A DNA stretch of 45,880 nt from an uncultured Burkholderiales bacterium. GTDB lineage: Bacteria > Pseudomonadota > Gammaproteobacteria > Burkholderiales > Thiobacillaceae. Shown here in pieces: positions 18,825 through 31,240 of the stretch (the stretch's first letter is position 1; each line of letters starts with the position of its first letter). The notes below the pieces were generated by a model. It worked only from the letters and a program-made list of their open reading frames with translations, searched no databases and was not told the DNA's origin. The stretch covers positions 1 through 45,880 of the forward strand of contig CALHRD010000019.1 in the NCBI GenBank assembly GCA_938038385.1, written 5' to 3'. The position numbers and the translations under genes were made by a program.

Positions 18825-19998
18825 CGCTGCCCGCCTGGCCGGCGGGATGCTCTGCTGCATCTATTGGGCGGGATGTGCAAATGCCCTGGAACTGGGTCGG
18901 AGCGTCCAGATGCACGGCTTTCTCAGCCAGGCCGCAGCCATCAGCGATCACAACAGCGTCGGCGGAGACAGTTCAGACGGTATCGCCTTCGATCTGCGTG
19001 AATTGGGCGGCAACATCTCATGGCGTCCAGATCCAGACTGGCTGGTCTCCGCCCAGGTGCTCGCGCGTTGGGCGGGCAAGACGGACGACGGCGATGTCCG
19101 GCTGGACTATGGTTTCGTCGATCGCACCCTTCTCTCCGGCGAGGATCGGCTGGGGATACAGCTTGGCAAGATCAAGAACCCTTACGGCCTCTACAACACG
19201 ACGCGTGATGTCGCGCACACCCGACCGGGCATACTCATGCCCCAGTCCATCTACTGGGACCGGATCAGGGACTTCGTGCTCGCGGCACCCGGCGTCTCGA
19301 TCTATGGGGAAAACAACCGGCCGACGGCCAACCTGAGCTGGCAGGCCAGCGTCCTGCGGCCACAAGTGGAAAATACGGAGGTCGAGTACGTCACCTTTCT
19401 GCAGGATATGCCGGGCCGCCTCGAAGGCAGGATCTCCTGGCTCGGCCAGGTCATGCTGGAGCTCGATCACGACCGTTGGCGTTTGGGTCTGTCACTGGGC
19501 GAGGTGGCCGTGCGTTACACACCCGGTTCCCCCGACTTTTGGCAGGCAGGGACCACCCGTTTTCGTCCCATGGTGTTGTCCCTCGAGCACCACCGCGAGC
19601 AATGGAGTTATGCCGCCGAGTATGCCGAGACGGCCGTGCGCAGCCGGGATTACGGCGCATTCTTCCCTTTCCCGGACAATACCGTCCAAGCCTACTACCT
19701 CCAGGCCACATGGCGCTTCAAACCGCGCTGGCAGACTTATGCCCGGTATGACGTCCTTTACGTGAGCAAATCCGACAGGCAAGGCAAAAAGTTCGAAACC
19801 GATACGGGCTTGCCGGCTCACCTGGTCTACTCCAAGGACCTGACCCTGGGACTGCGCTACGACCCGGACAGCGCCTGGTCCCTGGCCATCGAGGGCCATC
19901 ATGTGCGAGGGGCGGCATCGCTCGCCCGGACGGACAATCCCGGCACGCCGCACAAGGACTGGAACCTGCTGTTGCTGCAGGCGGCCTATCGTTTCTAG
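18793..19998 (+). CDS. Outer membrane porin-like protein
   Basis: A 401-residue predicted beta-barrel. An N-terminal signal (about residues 1-31, ending CANA) precedes LELGRSVQMHGFLSQAAA. Alternating aromatic strands follow, for example YYLQATWRFKPRWQTYARYD, and the protein ends in Phe (LLLQAAYRF), as outer-membrane barrels do. It resembles porins encoded beside small PstS-like proteins, but substrate specificity cannot be read. The start at 18793 is chosen because it opens a signal peptide; an upstream in-frame ATG at 18745 gives a poor N-terminus. Confidence 0.78.
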   Translation: MILFASSRSINAARLAGGMLCCIYWAGCANALELGRSVQMHGFLSQAAAISDHNSVGGDSSDGIAFDLRELGGNISWRPDPDWLVSAQVLARWAGKTDDGDVRLDYGFVDRTLLSGEDRLGIQLGKIKNPYGLYNTTRDVAHTRPGILMPQSIYWDRIRDFVLAAPGVSIYGENNRPTANLSWQASVLRPQVENTEVEYVTFLQDMPGRLEGRISWLGQVMLELDHDRWRLGLSLGEVAVRYTPGSPDFWQAGTTRFRPMVLSLEHHREQWSYAAEYAETAVRSRDYGAFFPFPDNTVQAYYLQATWRFKPRWQTYARYDVLYVSKSDRQGKKFETDTGLPAHLVYSKDLTLGLRYDPDSAWSLAIEGHHVRGAASLARTDNPGTPHKDWNLLLLQAAYRF

Positions 19999-20017
19999 TC
20001 GTGACGAGCCGCATAGC

Positions 20018-22807
20018 GTGAAAGCCGTCTCCTTCAGCCTGCGCTGGCAGGTCATCCTCCTGGCCACCCTGGTCCTGGCCCTCATGGCGGGCGCCTTCGC
20101 CTGGCAACAACACGCCCGACTCACCAGGGACTTCGACGCGCAAAGAATCGCAACCGTAGCGCGGCAGACGGCGCTGCTGAAACAACTCTTTGCCGATGAA
20201 ACCGCGCGTCTGCAGGCTATTTCGGGCATGCTTGGCAATTTCCCTGGCCTCAGACGCGCCCTGCTGGAGCGCAATGCCTCCGAACTGCAGGCGGCGCTGG
20301 AACCGCAATGGTCGGAATTGAACCTGGGCACCAGCCTGGAGATGGCCTATTTCTTCGACTGGAGGGGGCGTCTGCTCGCCGGCCTGGGCATGGAGGCCGA
20401 CGTCACTGCGCTCGCCGGACTTGCTCTGCAGGCCGGCCGCAGCGAGTCGCCGGCTCATCTGCTTTCCTGCCTGGGCAGATGTGTCTATTTCATCGCCGTA
20501 CCCATCGTGGAACGCGGAAGCTATCTGGGTTCCGTCGTCCTGGGCTCCGGCTTGCAGGACATGATCCTCGCCTTCCGCAGATTGGCGGGCGCGGAGTTGG
20601 CCGTGCTCTCATCCGTCGCCGGTGACGGGCGCACCCATCTGCCGGCCTTGGGGGAATATCTGGTGTCCGTCAGCGGCGACCCGCGCTATATCGGCATGCT
20701 GCAGAGGCTGACGCAGTCCGACCGCATCGATGGCGAGTATCGTACTGCCTGGGAGGGGCATGACTATCGCATCCGCGCTTTGCAGAAGCCCATGCCCGAC
20801 AGCAATGCCGGGTTTCTCGTCATCGAGGATGTGACGCAACAACTGCACGGGATCCGTGCCGCCATCCGCAGCAATGCGATCTGGGGCGTGTCCGTACTGA
20901 TCGTGGCCATCCTGCTGCTTTATGCTCTCCTCATGCCCATCATGCGTCGCTTCCGCCGCATGACCCAGGCGCTGCCCCTGCTGGGCCAGGGACGCTACAC
21001 CGAGCTGCGCGATGCGATTCCACCCGCCGGCCCGGTGCGCAACGAGGTGGACGAGCTGGGCAGGGTGGCCACCGAATTGGCCGACACCCTGGAACATCTG
21101 GACGGGCTCACCCGTCGCCAGGTGGAACAACTGGCGCATCAGGCCGAGGAACTGCAGCGCGAGCGCGATTTCATCGGCGGCCTGCTCGACACCGCCCCCG
21201 CCCTGATCGTCACCCACGCCGCCGATGGACACATACAGCTCGCCAACGCGCATGCCATTGAAGTCAGCGGTCGGGACACGTCTGAGCTTAATCATCTCGG
21301 TTTCATCGAGGCCTTCTTCAGCCCGGATCAGCATGCCCCCATGCTCGATTTGTTGAGCAGCCTCGAGCCGGGCGACATCCGCCACAGCGAAGGGCATTTC
21401 CAGCGCCCGGATGGCGCCGAGCGGGAGGTGGTCTGGTTCCATTCCCTCTATACGTCATCACCCCAGGGGGAACAGTCGCGACGGCTTTCGGTCGGTCTGG
21501 ACGTGACCGCGCACAAGCAGGCCGAGCGGCGGCTTTCGATGTTGGTGGACCACGACGCGGTGACCGGTTTGCTCAGCCGCAGCGCCTTCCAGCGCGAGCT
21601 CGACATGCTGCTGCAGTCGGCGTATGGGGGCGGTGCCCTGTTCGTGTGCGACATCGATGAGTTCAGGGCGGTGAACGAGGTCAGCGGCCACGAGCGGGGG
21701 GATGCCATGCTCGCCCTGTTCGCGCGCAAGGCCATGACTCACGAACCCCTGCCCAGCCTGGCCGCCCGTCTTGGCGGGGACGAGTTCGCCTTCTATTACA
21801 CCGGCATGAGCGTGGCCGAGGCCATCGTCGTCGCCCGTCAGATGAACCAGTCCCTCGTGGGCATCGGGCCGGGACTGGGACTGCCCAAGCACAGTTTCAC
21901 CAGCTGCGTGGGCATCGCCTTTGCTCAGGACGCGCCCCGGCATGCCGACGCGCTCATCGCCAATGCCGAGACGGCGCTCACCCAGGCACGCCAAAAGGGC
22001 GAGGGGAACTGGCATCTGTACTCGCCGCACGACCCCTACCAGGCGGACAAGGGTCGGCGCGTCTACTGGAGCGACGAACTGGAGCGCGCCCTGGCGGAAA
22101 AACGTCTGGCTCTGCATTTCCAACCCATCCTCGACTTGAAGACGCGGCTGGTCAGTCACTGGGAGGCGCTCATCCGGTTGCACGCCAGCGACGGCAGCAT
22201 CGTCATGCCCGGCCAGTTCATGGGCGTGGCCGAGGCCACCGGCCAGGTGCGTCGACTCGACCGTTGGGTGATCGCCGAGGCCACCCGCACGGTGCGCCAC
22301 GTCCTGCACGCGCCGGGCATCCGCCTGGCCCTCAACCTGTCAGGGCGCAGCCTGGACGACGAGGAGACCCTGGAGACTCTGCGTCATTGTCTGGCGCAGC
22401 AGGGGATGTCCGGTGATCGTTTCATCCTCGAGATCACCGAGACGTCGGCGCTCGCGGACATCAAGTCGGCCGCCCGCCTGATGGGCCGTTACCGTGAACT
22501 GGGCTGCGCCTTCAGCCTGGACGACTTCGGTGTCGGCTACACCTCGTTCCAATACCTCAAGGAGCTGCCGGTCGATTCGGTCAAGATCGATGGCTCCTTC
22601 GTCGTCGGTCTCAAGCGCAATCGCAACGACCAGGTCTTCGTCAAGGCGCTGACCGAGGCGGTGCACGGTTTTGGCAAGAAAGTCGTGGCCGAATTCGTGG
22701 AAGACGGCGAAACACTGGAGATCCTGCGGGAATACGGCGTGGATTACGCCCAGGGTTATTACATCGGCCGTCCTTCGTCCAAGCCAGCGCTCTCCCTCGC
22801 CGCCTGA
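20018..22807 (+). CDS. Membrane sensor GGDEF/EAL protein (c-di-GMP turnover)
   Basis: A 929-residue membrane protein. TM1 (about 8-27) and TM2 (about 287-309) enclose a periplasmic sensor region of about 260 residues. HAMP (about 309-365), PAS (about 385-505), GGDEF (about 510-670) and EAL (about 680-929) follow. The GGDEF motif is intact (ARLGGDEFAFYY), with CDIDEFRAVNEVSGHERGD. The EAL domain has WEALIR, EITETSAL, LDDFGVGY, VKIDGSFV and DYAQGYYIGRP, so phosphodiesterase activity is likely. The start is GTG 20018, 19 bases after the porin stop; the longer open frame upstream is porin shadow. Probably one operon with the two genes before it. Confidence 0.9.
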   Translation: MKAVSFSLRWQVILLATLVLALMAGAFAWQQHARLTRDFDAQRIATVARQTALLKQLFADETARLQAISGMLGNFPGLRRALLERNASELQAALEPQWSELNLGTSLEMAYFFDWRGRLLAGLGMEADVTALAGLALQAGRSESPAHLLSCLGRCVYFIAVPIVERGSYLGSVVLGSGLQDMILAFRRLAGAELAVLSSVAGDGRTHLPALGEYLVSVSGDPRYIGMLQRLTQSDRIDGEYRTAWEGHDYRIRALQKPMPDSNAGFLVIEDVTQQLHGIRAAIRSNAIWGVSVLIVAILLLYALLMPIMRRFRRMTQALPLLGQGRYTELRDAIPPAGPVRNEVDELGRVATELADTLEHLDGLTRRQVEQLAHQAEELQRERDFIGGLLDTAPALIVTHAADGHIQLANAHAIEVSGRDTSELNHLGFIEAFFSPDQHAPMLDLLSSLEPGDIRHSEGHFQRPDGAEREVVWFHSLYTSSPQGEQSRRLSVGLDVTAHKQAERRLSMLVDHDAVTGLLSRSAFQRELDMLLQSAYGGGALFVCDIDEFRAVNEVSGHERGDAMLALFARKAMTHEPLPSLAARLGGDEFAFYYTGMSVAEAIVVARQMNQSLVGIGPGLGLPKHSFTSCVGIAFAQDAPRHADALIANAETALTQARQKGEGNWHLYSPHDPYQADKGRRVYWSDELERALAEKRLALHFQPILDLKTRLVSHWEALIRLHASDGSIVMPGQFMGVAEATGQVRRLDRWVIAEATRTVRHVLHAPGIRLALNLSGRSLDDEETLETLRHCLAQQGMSGDRFILEITETSALADIKSAARLMGRYRELGCAFSLDDFGVGYTSFQYLKELPVDSVKIDGSFVVGLKRNRNDQVFVKALTEAVHGFGKKVVAEFVEDGETLEILREYGVDYAQGYYIGRPSSKPALSLAA

Positions 22808-22842
22808 AGTCGGTGGCCACCCCATGCAGGTCCGGTGGGTGT

Positions 22843-22870
22843 CTTGAAGCCGTCCGCTCGAACCTCATCT
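22843..22870 (+). promoter_or_regulatory. Sigma-32 (heat-shock) promoter of htpG
   Basis: CTTGAA (22843-22848), a 14-base spacer and CCTCATCT (22863-22870) match the sigma-32 consensus CTTGAAA-N13/14-CCCCATNT with one mismatch in the -10 element. The expected transcript start is about 27 bases before the htpG ATG. Confidence 0.75.
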
Positions 22871-22903
22871 AACCCCCCTACTCAGTCTAGGGAGATAGCG
22901 AGC

Positions 22904-24763
<1,860 letters not shown>

Positions 24764-24790
24764 CGAGAGCGGGTTGTCGCGGCAGCGCCG

Positions 24791-26215
<1,425 letters not shown>

Positions 26216-26240
26216 GGCTCGCCTCCGCATCGACGGGATG

Positions 26241-26675
26241 TCAGAGCTGGGCCCGCACCCAGCGCACCAGGTCCTGGGCACCCATGGCGCCGGCCTGACG
26301 CGCCACCTCGCGGCCGCCGCGGAACAGCGCCAGGGTGGGTATGCTGCGGATGCCATGGCGGGCCGCCAGGGCCTGTTCCGCCTCGGTGTTCACCTTGGCC
26401 AGACGCACATGCGGCTCCAGCATGCCGGCCGCCTGTTCGAACTGGGGGGCCATCATGCGGCAGGGCCCGCACCAGGGGGCCCAGAAGTCGACCAGCACAG
26501 GGATGTCGTTGCGTTCGATATGACGGTCGAAACTGGCTTGGGTAAGCTCCACCGGATGCGCGGTGAACAGGGGTTTGTGGCACTGGCCGCAATGCGGTCC
26601 TTGCGCCAAACGGCGCGCCGGCAGGCGATTGACGGCCTGGCAATGTGGGCAGACGATGTGCAGGGCATCATTCAT
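26241..26675 (-). CDS. trxC: Thioredoxin 2 (zinc-containing)
   Basis: Cytoplasmic disulfide reductase. The 144 residues begin with a zinc-binding region (Cys9, Cys12, Cys29, Cys32) typical of TrxC, followed by a thioredoxin fold with the active site Trp-Cys69-Gly-Pro-Cys72 in FWAPWCGPCRMMAP. The cis-Pro is in IRSIPTLALF. CAGGAGTCGATTCG precedes the ATG. It heads the trxC-degQ pair. Confidence 0.96.
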   Translation of the reverse strand: MNDALHIVCPHCQAVNRLPARRLAQGPHCGQCHKPLFTAHPVELTQASFDRHIERNDIPVLVDFWAPWCGPCRMMAPQFEQAAGMLEPHVRLAKVNTEAEQALAARHGIRSIPTLALFRGGREVARQAGAMGAQDLVRWVRAQL

Positions 26676-26947
26676 CGAATCGACTCCTGGCTATGTACTG
26701 AGGCCGAGATAAGGGTCTTGTCGCAGATCCCAAGAGGGGGACAGACGAGTCTGTCGTCGGTTCACACGGCGCGTCCTCTACGCCGCCGGACACGATGGGC
26801 CGGGCCGGTAGGGGCCAGGCGTCCATGCCGATGTCCGCTCCGGTCGTCCGCAGCCACTGTCTCATCGGGATGTCGGTCCTCGCAGGAGGCCCGGACGGGA
26901 TTCTGAACGGCTTGTCACCTTTAGCGTGAAAGTCGGCGCAGCCGGCT
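26676..26947. other. Intergenic region with hairpin upstream of trxC
   Basis: No credible gene. It contains the trxC leader and an exact 7-bp inverted repeat GACAGAC-GA-GTCTGTC at 26740-26755, which could be a regulator site or small hairpin. No other structure was recognised until the inverted repeat begins at about 26948. Confidence 0.5.
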
Positions 26948-27122
26948 CACGAAGCTCCCCTCACCATCCCTCACCCCCGACCCCTCCCCCCGTGGGGGAG
27001 GGGAGGCTCGACCCTCCTCTCTCCCTCAGGGAGAGAGGCCGGGAGAGAGGGCCGGAGGGGCTTAGGGTGAGGGTACGGACAAGGCGACATTCATGCTTTG
27101 GGGTGGCGTCGCCATGTCCGTT
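26948..27122 (+). repeat. Large inverted repeat, left arm
   Basis: About 175 bases of C/T- and G-rich sequence with nested palindromes (CCCCCGTGGGGG and CTCTCTCCCTCAGGGAGAGAG). It ends in a conserved segment containing CGACATTCATG and GGCGTCGCCATGTCCGTT. The same sequence occurs inverted at 27939-28170. The two arms enclose the VTT gene; this arm ends 3 bases from that gene's stop. Confidence 0.9.
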
Positions 27123-27125
27123 AGC

Positions 27126-27806
27126 TCACCGCTTCCCCAGCTCGGCCTCGATCTCCGCATCATAGGCCGTTCCCGCGCGGAAGCGCCGATACAGCCACAC
27201 CCCCAGGATGGCGGAGATCAGGAACAGGAACACGGCCGATCCGATACGCCAGACCGGGTCCAGATGCACGCCGCTGCCGGCCAGGGCAAAGACCAGGGTC
27301 TGGGGCAGGTAGCCAAGAGCCGAGCCGGCGATGAAAGGCAGGGCGCGCACGCTGGAGACGCCGGCGATCAGATTGGTGCTCAGATTGTGGCCTACAGGCA
27401 GGAGGCGGATGAGCAGGGCCATGTTGAACGGGTGACGGCCGAGGAATTCGTCCAGGCGCCGTACCTTGTCGGGAAAGCGGCCTTCAACCAAGGCGCGCCC
27501 CAACAGGCGGGCATAGTAGAAGGAAAGCGCGCATCCCAGCACTGCCGAGAGCAGGGCAAGGGCGGTGCCCAACAGGGCGCCGAAGGCATAGCCGCCGAGA
27601 AAGGCGATGACCTGACGGGGCAGCCCCACGGCCATGGCCAGCGCGCCCGCACCGATGAAGACCAGCTCCCCCGTCGTACCGCGGCCCCGTACCTCGCGGT
27701 CGATCCAGCCCTGGTCCAGATCCAGGCCGACCCAGCGCAGCAGAAAGAACAACCCCACCAGTGAGGCGAGAAACAGCAGGCCATGCAGGATGTGGCGGTA
27801 ATTCAC
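27126..27806 (-). CDS. TVP38/TMEM64 (VTT domain) membrane protein
   Basis: A 226-residue inner-membrane protein with about six hydrophobic segments. The VTT core is visible: PRQVIAFLGGYAFGALLGT, then FYYARLLGR and the loop RLLPVGHNLSTNLIAGVS. DedA/VTT proteins are thought to move lipids or act as antiporters, but no substrate can be assigned here. It sits alone between two large inverted repeats, the stop codon nearly touching the left arm. Confidence 0.9.
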   Translation of the reverse strand: MNYRHILHGLLFLASLVGLFFLLRWVGLDLDQGWIDREVRGRGTTGELVFIGAGALAMAVGLPRQVIAFLGGYAFGALLGTALALLSAVLGCALSFYYARLLGRALVEGRFPDKVRRLDEFLGRHPFNMALLIRLLPVGHNLSTNLIAGVSSVRALPFIAGSALGYLPQTLVFALAGSGVHLDPVWRIGSAVFLFLISAILGVWLYRRFRAGTAYDAEIEAELGKR

Positions 27807-27884
27807 GTCAGTGGGCTCCCGACCGTCTCAAGCGAAATGCCGTGTCTGCACGCAGGTGGACATGGCAGTTGATCGAGGGCGGTT

Positions 27885-27918
27885 GCATAGGGATTGGTTG
27901 GCGGGAATTGCCCTATGC
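27885..27918. promoter_or_regulatory. Inverted repeat upstream of the VTT gene
   Basis: GCATAGGG and CCCTATGC are exact inverted copies separated by 18 bases, about 80 bases upstream of the VTT start and 20 bases from the right repeat arm. It could be an operator or hairpin. The rest of 27807-27938 shows nothing else recognisable. Confidence 0.35.
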
Positions 27919-27938
27919 TATCAGTTGCGACACCGGCC

Positions 27939-28170
27939 AACGGACATGGCGACGCCACCCGAAACATGAATGTCGCCTTGTCCGTTCCCTCTCCCCCAGC
28001 CCCTCCGGCCCTCTCTCCCGGCCTCTCTCCCCCAAGGGGAGAGGCGGGTCGAGCCTCCCCTCCGGCCCTCTCTCCCGGCCTCTCTCCCTGAGGGAGAGAG
28101 GAGGGTCGAGCCTCCCCTCCCCCCACGGGGGGAGGGGTCTGGGGTGAGGGGTGGCGAGGGGCTTCGTGGT
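27939..28170 (-). repeat. Large inverted repeat, right arm
   Basis: Reverse complement of the left arm at 26948-27122, but longer by roughly 55-60 bases. The extra length is a second tandem copy of the unit that holds the gggagagag-type palindrome and the AGGCTCGACC segment. The outer end (GGGGTGAGGGGTGGCGAGG) matches the outer end of the left arm. Confidence 0.9.
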
Positions 28171-28214
28171 CGCTCGCGCGACACATTCACGCCAAGCGGC
28201 TCTGGCGATGACGT

Positions 28215-28988
28215 TCAGCCCTGTTGCACGAGATCGCGGTAGGCATGCCAGGTGGCGTGACCCAGCACGGGGAAGATGATCGCCAGGGGAACGAACCAGG
28301 CCAGCAGGCCGACGAAGCCCAGCACCCCGATCAGGATCGCCCAGACCAGCATGGGCAGGGGGTTTTCGCGCACCACCCAGAGGCTGCCGACCACCGCGGT
28401 GACGAGGTCGACCTTACGGTCCATCAGCATGGGCAAGGACACCACCGAGAGCGCGAAGACCAAGGCCGCGACCACGCCGCCGATCAGAATGTACGGCACC
28501 AGAAAGCCAAGGTGCTCAGGGGCGATCAAGAGCGCAAGACTGAAACCCTGATCGGTCACGATGTCGCTTTTGAGGAACAACCCGACCAGGATGGCGGAGA
28601 TCCGCTCCCATGCACTCATGATGAAGGCCAACAGCAAGCCGAACAGGCCGATGGAGCCGGCGTTGGCACGCAAACCGTCGAACACCGGAGATTCGCCGAC
28701 CTGCCCATGTCGCCGGGATATCTCGTAGAAACCGATGGCCAGGAAAGGTGCTACCAACAGAAAGCCGCTGGTCAGGGCCATGGCGAGGTGCAACCGCGCC
28801 CAGACATAATCGATGAGCAGATAGCCCAGCACGGCGAAGACGATGCCCAGAGTGAGGGACAGGGGCCACGCATGGACGAAGTCATTCCAGCCCAGGCGTA
28901 ACCACGTCAACGGACGCATGGCCGGCACCCGATGCACCGCGGGCAGGTCGATGTGCCTGCTGTCAGGTTTGATGGTCACAGTGCTCAT
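28215..28988 (-). CDS. DUF2189 membrane protein
   Basis: A 257-residue inner-membrane protein with about six hydrophobic segments, fitting DUF2189: WLRLGWNDFVHAWPLSLTLG near the start, LVAPFLAIGFYEISRRHG in the middle and a last helix followed by FPVLGHATWHAYRDLV. No function is established. The start at 28988 follows AAGGAGGGTGAC; the frame upstream overlaps transaldolase and is a shadow. Divergent from tal. Confidence 0.88.
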   Translation of the reverse strand: MSTVTIKPDSRHIDLPAVHRVPAMRPLTWLRLGWNDFVHAWPLSLTLGIVFAVLGYLLIDYVWARLHLAMALTSGFLLVAPFLAIGFYEISRRHGQVGESPVFDGLRANAGSIGLFGLLLAFIMSAWERISAILVGLFLKSDIVTDQGFSLALLIAPEHLGFLVPYILIGGVVAALVFALSVVSLPMLMDRKVDLVTAVVGSLWVVRENPLPMLVWAILIGVLGFVGLLAWFVPLAIIFPVLGHATWHAYRDLVQQG

Positions 28989-29117
28989 GTCACCCTCCTT
29001 TCGAACGCAAGTTTTGGGAAACTGCTGTTGAAACTCTAGTCTATTACTCAAGCATTGGAAGCAAAGAACGGGGCCGGGGTTCCCGCCGGCCCAGGCTCGT
29101 CTCAACAGGAGGCCGAC

Positions 29118-30194
29118 ATGACCAGCTTGCAAACCTTGCGACAACTGGGCCAGAGCATCTGGCTCGACAACCTGTCCCGCGACCACCTGCGTGAGGGGAC
29201 ACTCGCGCGCCTGATCGACGAGGGCGTCAGCGGCATCACCTCCAACCCCACCATCTTCCACAAAGCGGTGAGCGCAAGCCCCTACTATCGGGACGATCTC
29301 GACGCGCTCAGGCGCAGCGAGCCGGACCCGGAGCGACGCTACGAGACCCTGGTGCTGGAGGACATCCGCGCCGCCTGCGACCACTTCCACCCCGTGTATG
29401 CGGCCAGCGCCGGCGACGACGGCTATGTGAGCCTGGAGGTGGCCCCGCGTCTGGCCGACGACACCGCCGGCACGGTGGCCGAGGCCAAGCGCCTGGCGGC
29501 CCTGGTCGGACGCGACAATCTGCTGATCAAGGTACCTGGCACGCCCGAGGGCATCGCAGCCTTCGAACGGTTGACCGCCGAGGGCGTCCGGGTCAATGTC
29601 ACGCTCCTGTTCTCGCTGCAGCACGTCGTGCGCGTCTTCGAAGCCTACATCCGCGGCGCCCGGGCCTGGCTCGCCGCGGGTGGCGACCCGGCCCGGCTGA
29701 AGGCGGTCGCCAGCCTGTTCCTGTCGCGCGTGGACACCCTGGCAGACAAGCGCCTGGATGCCCTGGCCACGCCCGAAGCCTTGCACATGCGCGGCAGGAC
29801 GGCGGTGGCCATGGCCAAGCTGGCCTACCAGCGCTACAAGGACCTGTTCCATGGCGCCGCCTTCGCCGAGCTCAAGGCCGCGGGCGTGCGCCCCCAGTAT
29901 CTGCTCTGGGCCAGCAGCGGCACCAAGAATCCGTCCTACAGCGATCTGCTCTACGTGGAGCCGCTGATGGGCCCGGAGACCATCAACACCCTGCCGGACA
30001 AGACGCTGGAGGCCCTACTCGAGCACGGGCAAGTTGCCGCCCGGCTGGAGGAAGGGGTTGCGGATGCCGAAGCGCACCTGGTCCGACTCGAACACCTGGA
30101 CATCTCGCCGGCCGCCCTGGGCGAGGAGTTACAACGTGAGGGGGTGCGGCTGTTCGCGGACGCCTACGACCAGCTCATCGCGCTGATGCGATGA
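29118..30194 (+). CDS. tal: Transaldolase
   Basis: Transfers dihydroxyacetone units between sugar phosphates in the non-oxidative pentose phosphate pathway. The 358 residues match the longer transaldolase class. Signatures: GVSGITSNPTIFHKAV near the N-terminus, NLLIKVPGTPEG with the Schiff-base Lys, NVTLLFSLQH and LLWASSGTKNP. The start at 29118 follows ACAGGAGGCCGAC, a strong ribosome site. The RpfE-type gene follows 28 bases later. Confidence 0.96.
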   Translation: MTSLQTLRQLGQSIWLDNLSRDHLREGTLARLIDEGVSGITSNPTIFHKAVSASPYYRDDLDALRRSEPDPERRYETLVLEDIRAACDHFHPVYAASAGDDGYVSLEVAPRLADDTAGTVAEAKRLAALVGRDNLLIKVPGTPEGIAAFERLTAEGVRVNVTLLFSLQHVVRVFEAYIRGARAWLAAGGDPARLKAVASLFLSRVDTLADKRLDALATPEALHMRGRTAVAMAKLAYQRYKDLFHGAAFAELKAAGVRPQYLLWASSGTKNPSYSDLLYVEPLMGPETINTLPDKTLEALLEHGQVAARLEEGVADAEAHLVRLEHLDISPAALGEELQREGVRLFADAYDQLIALMR

Positions 30195-30222
30195 ACACGC
30201 CACGCTGCCGGAATACGACGGG

Positions 30223-31194
30223 ATGAAGCGGCTGCATGTCATCCTGGATGGTCTGCCAGGGCAGGGTGGTCTGGCTGGAGGCGTACGCCGCCACGCGCCA
30301 TCGCTTGCCCTGCTCCTGGCCCGGGGCCGTACGCTGCCAGCCCAGAGCAGTCTGAGCGCGTCCATCGCAGGGGCGTTCGGCCTGGGTCGGGACCTGCCCG
30401 TCGCTCCCCATACCCTCGCCGGGGACGGTATCACTCCGGATGACGCACTATGGCTGCGCGCCGATCCGGTCAGCCTGCAGTTCTATCAGGACCAGTTGGT
30501 GCTGTTGGGCCCGGATCGGTTGCATGTACAGCGTGACGAAGCGGACGCCCTGATGAGTGCCCTGCAAGGGTATTTCGACGACGAGGGGCTCGCCTTTCAT
30601 GCGCCCAGACCGCAGAGGTGGTATCTGCGGCTGCATGCGGACGAGACGCTCCCGCATGTCGATCCCCTCGATGCGGTCGTGGGTCGCCCCCTGGAACACC
30701 ACCTGCCGCGCGGGCCTGCAGCAGCCGTCTGGCGCAGACGCATGAATGAGATCCAGATGCTGCTGCATGATCACCCGGTCAACCGGGTGCGTGAAGCGGC
30801 CGGCAAGTGGCCCATCAACAGTGTCTGGTTCTGGGGAGGAGGCCGGCATGCCCCCCTCCCACCCCCGGCGTTCTCCCTGCTGGCGGCGCAACACCCGCTT
30901 GCGCACGCACTGGCACAGGCCGCTCGCATGAACTGTGCGGATCCGGACCGGTTGGAGAGTCTGGATGACGCAGAGGCTGCTATGGTGATATTGGAGCTGC
31001 CCGCGGGAGATGACGCAGATGTGCTCGCCGCGGCCCTGCGTCGGATGGAGGAGAGATGGTTCGGACCCGCACTGAGGCGGCTGCGCCGCTGCGCCGTCGG
31101 CCGCATGCGCCTGGAATGCACCGGAACCTGGTCGCTAAGCCGGGAGCTGACCCCCCTGTCGGTATACCGCCTCTGGCAGCGCCCAGGTATTTGA
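30223..31194 (+). CDS. RpfE-type / phosphoglycerate mutase-related protein
   Basis: A 323-residue cytoplasmic protein resembling the proteobacterial RpfE-type regulatory proteins, often annotated as 2,3-bisphosphoglycerate-independent phosphoglycerate mutase-like. Supporting segments are LWLRADPVSLQFYQDQLVLL, RRRMNEIQMLLHDHPVN and the motif NSVWFWGGG. Metal-binding motifs of a full alkaline-phosphatase-type mutase are not evident, so catalysis is doubtful. It lies just after transaldolase, in the same direction and probably the same transcript. Confidence 0.65.
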   Translation: MKRLHVILDGLPGQGGLAGGVRRHAPSLALLLARGRTLPAQSSLSASIAGAFGLGRDLPVAPHTLAGDGITPDDALWLRADPVSLQFYQDQLVLLGPDRLHVQRDEADALMSALQGYFDDEGLAFHAPRPQRWYLRLHADETLPHVDPLDAVVGRPLEHHLPRGPAAAVWRRRMNEIQMLLHDHPVNRVREAAGKWPINSVWFWGGGRHAPLPPPAFSLLAAQHPLAHALAQAARMNCADPDRLESLDDAEAAMVILELPAGDDADVLAAALRRMEERWFGPALRRLRRCAVGRMRLECTGTWSLSRELTPLSVYRLWQRPGI

Positions 31195-31240
31195 ACCCAG
31201 ATTGTCCATTAGGCGGCCCTACGGGCCTACGCGCGCCCTG

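Noticed and set aside
26948-28170. Repeated GGGAGAG/CTCTCCC blocks considered as a CRISPR array
   Set aside because: The units are palindromic, unequal in spacing and lack unique spacers of constant length; they are arms of an inverted repeat.
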